NCBI GenBank assembly: GCA_023393235.1
Contig: JAEWMH010000148.1
Coordinates: 1-32,210, forward strand
DNA from: Bacillota bacterium
GTDB taxonomy: Bacteria > Bacillota > Bacilli > Paenibacillales > NBRC-103111
Direction: 5' to 3'
Length of the DNA: 32,210 nucleotides
This document shows, piece after piece, positions 31,561-32,210 of this stretch. The translations under genes were made by a program, and so were the position numbers. The stretch's first letter is position 1, and every line of letters starts with the position of its first letter. The notes under the pieces are model-generated. The model did no database searches, was not told the DNA's origin, and saw nothing but the letters and a program-made list of their open reading frames with translations.

Positions 31561-32210
31561 TCATTGGAACTTCTTCGGCGTGAATCCGGTCATCCGCTTG
31601 AAGGCCTTGGTGAAGATTTTGGAGTCGCTGTAGCCCGCCGCTTCCGCCACCTCATACACCTTCATCCGGCCTTCCTTCAGCATCTCCTTGGCAGCCTCCA
31701 TGCGGATCCGGGCCAGAGCCTCGCTTAAAGTTTCACCGGTTTCCCGACTGTACAGCTCGCTGAGATAGCTGCGGTTCAGCTTCACATGCTCCGCGATCTC
31801 CGCCGTGCTGAGATTGCGGGAATAGTTCTCCTGCATGAATTGCCGGGCCATCCGCACGAAGGGATTGGCGGAGGCCTGACCGCCGCCGCTGCCTGTTGCA
31901 GGCAGGCAGAGCAGCTCTTCCACCGCCTGCCCCAACCAGGCGATCAGTGCTTGGGCATTGGGTGCGGCGGAGGCGCCCGCCACCCGCTCCGCCCGGCGCC
32001 GGGAATAGTCTCCCCCGGCGTCCGGTTGTGAGGTGTGCTGGCGGACGGCATCCTCCGCCAACACCACGAGCTCCGCCGCAAAGGCCAGGAGCTCCCCTGC
32101 CGGCGGCCGCGCCGCCAGCACGTGGGACGCCACCCGCTCCAGCTGGTGGCGTACCCCGGCGGCGTTGCCGCCGGCTAGGGCGCGCAGAAGATCGTTGCGC
32201 GCCTCATAGG
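31561..32210 (-). CDS. AraC-family transcriptional regulator, C-terminal part (cut by window edge)
   Basis: About 216 residues are visible and the frame is open to position 32210, so the N-terminus lies outside. The last 100 residues form the double helix-turn-helix AraC domain: NLSTAEIAEHVKLNRSYLSELYSRETGETLSEALARIRMEAA, then VYEVAEAAGYSDSKIFTKAFKRMTGFTPKKF. The part before it is Ala/Leu-rich helical sequence, as in the linker of YesN-type response regulators common in Paenibacillus, but the receiver domain cannot be confirmed here. The DNA near the start is very GC-rich. Targets are unknown; the ABC operon is nearby but not clearly linked. Confidence 0.9.
   Translation of the reverse strand, partial: YEARNDLLRALAGGNAAGVRHQLERVASHVLAARPPAGELLAFAAELVVLAEDAVRQHTSQPDAGGDYSRRRAERVAGASAAPNAQALIAWLGQAVEELLCLPATGSGGGQASANPFVRMARQFMQENYSRNLSTAEIAEHVKLNRSYLSELYSRETGETLSEALARIRMEAAKEMLKEGRMKVYEVAEAAGYSDSKIFTKAFKRMTGFTPKKFQ

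Overview
The window reads as a chromosome piece from a spore-forming, Paenibacillus-like member of the Bacillota. The evidence is the 16S rRNA 5' end with a Bacillus-type leader, strong GGAGG ribosome binding sites, a YheC/YheD-type ATP-grasp gene, the class 1B pyrK-pyrD pair, an AraC-type regulator resembling those common in Paenibacillus, and intergenic repeats that look like Paenibacillus repeats. Taxonomy is inferred from gene character only; no search was run.

Layout. 1-117 is the 5' end of a 16S rRNA gene on the minus strand, with its leader and two candidate promoters (to about 353). 473-2142 is a two-gene membrane operon (ydcF-like, DUF92). 2350-13213 is the centre of the window, with all genes on the minus strand. 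In transcription order it holds a two-gene 2-oxoacid (probably pyruvate):ferredoxin oxidoreductase (fused gamma/delta, then fused alpha/beta), then NuoE-like hydC, NuoF-like hydB, [FeFe]-hydrogenase hydA, a small TM1266-type protein, and the maturases hydG and hydF. 13214-14023 is an 810-base regulatory region without a convincing gene. 14024-18260 holds assorted housekeeping genes (PhnP-like hydrolase, HAD phosphatase, unknown protein, M20 peptidase, YheC/D). 18452-20172 is pyrK-pyrD. 20439-23000 holds an alpha/beta hydrolase, a DegV protein and a phosphodiesterase. 23136-25534 is a polar amino-acid ABC importer. 25643-31229 is a MacAB/YknXYZ-like ABC system with two different ATPases. An AraC-type regulator runs off the right edge.

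How the centre works together (inference from family knowledge). The oxidoreductase would oxidise pyruvate to acetyl-CoA and reduce ferredoxin. HydABC would combine electrons from ferredoxin and NADH to make H2, or run in reverse. HydG and HydF build the H-cluster. HydE, the third usual maturase, is not in this window. A near-consensus Rex operator overlaps the promoter-proximal region of the oxidoreductase operon and a second, weaker one precedes hydF, which suggests NADH/NAD+-controlled fermentation. A distal promoter of the oxidoreductase operon carries a Fur-like box, which suggests added iron control.

Other points of interest are an AbrB-like DNA-binding-type tail fused to an ABC ATPase, four copies of a CGGAC-N8-CGTTATTT repeat in the regulatory region, and a long GC-rich hairpin between hydA and the TM1266-type gene.
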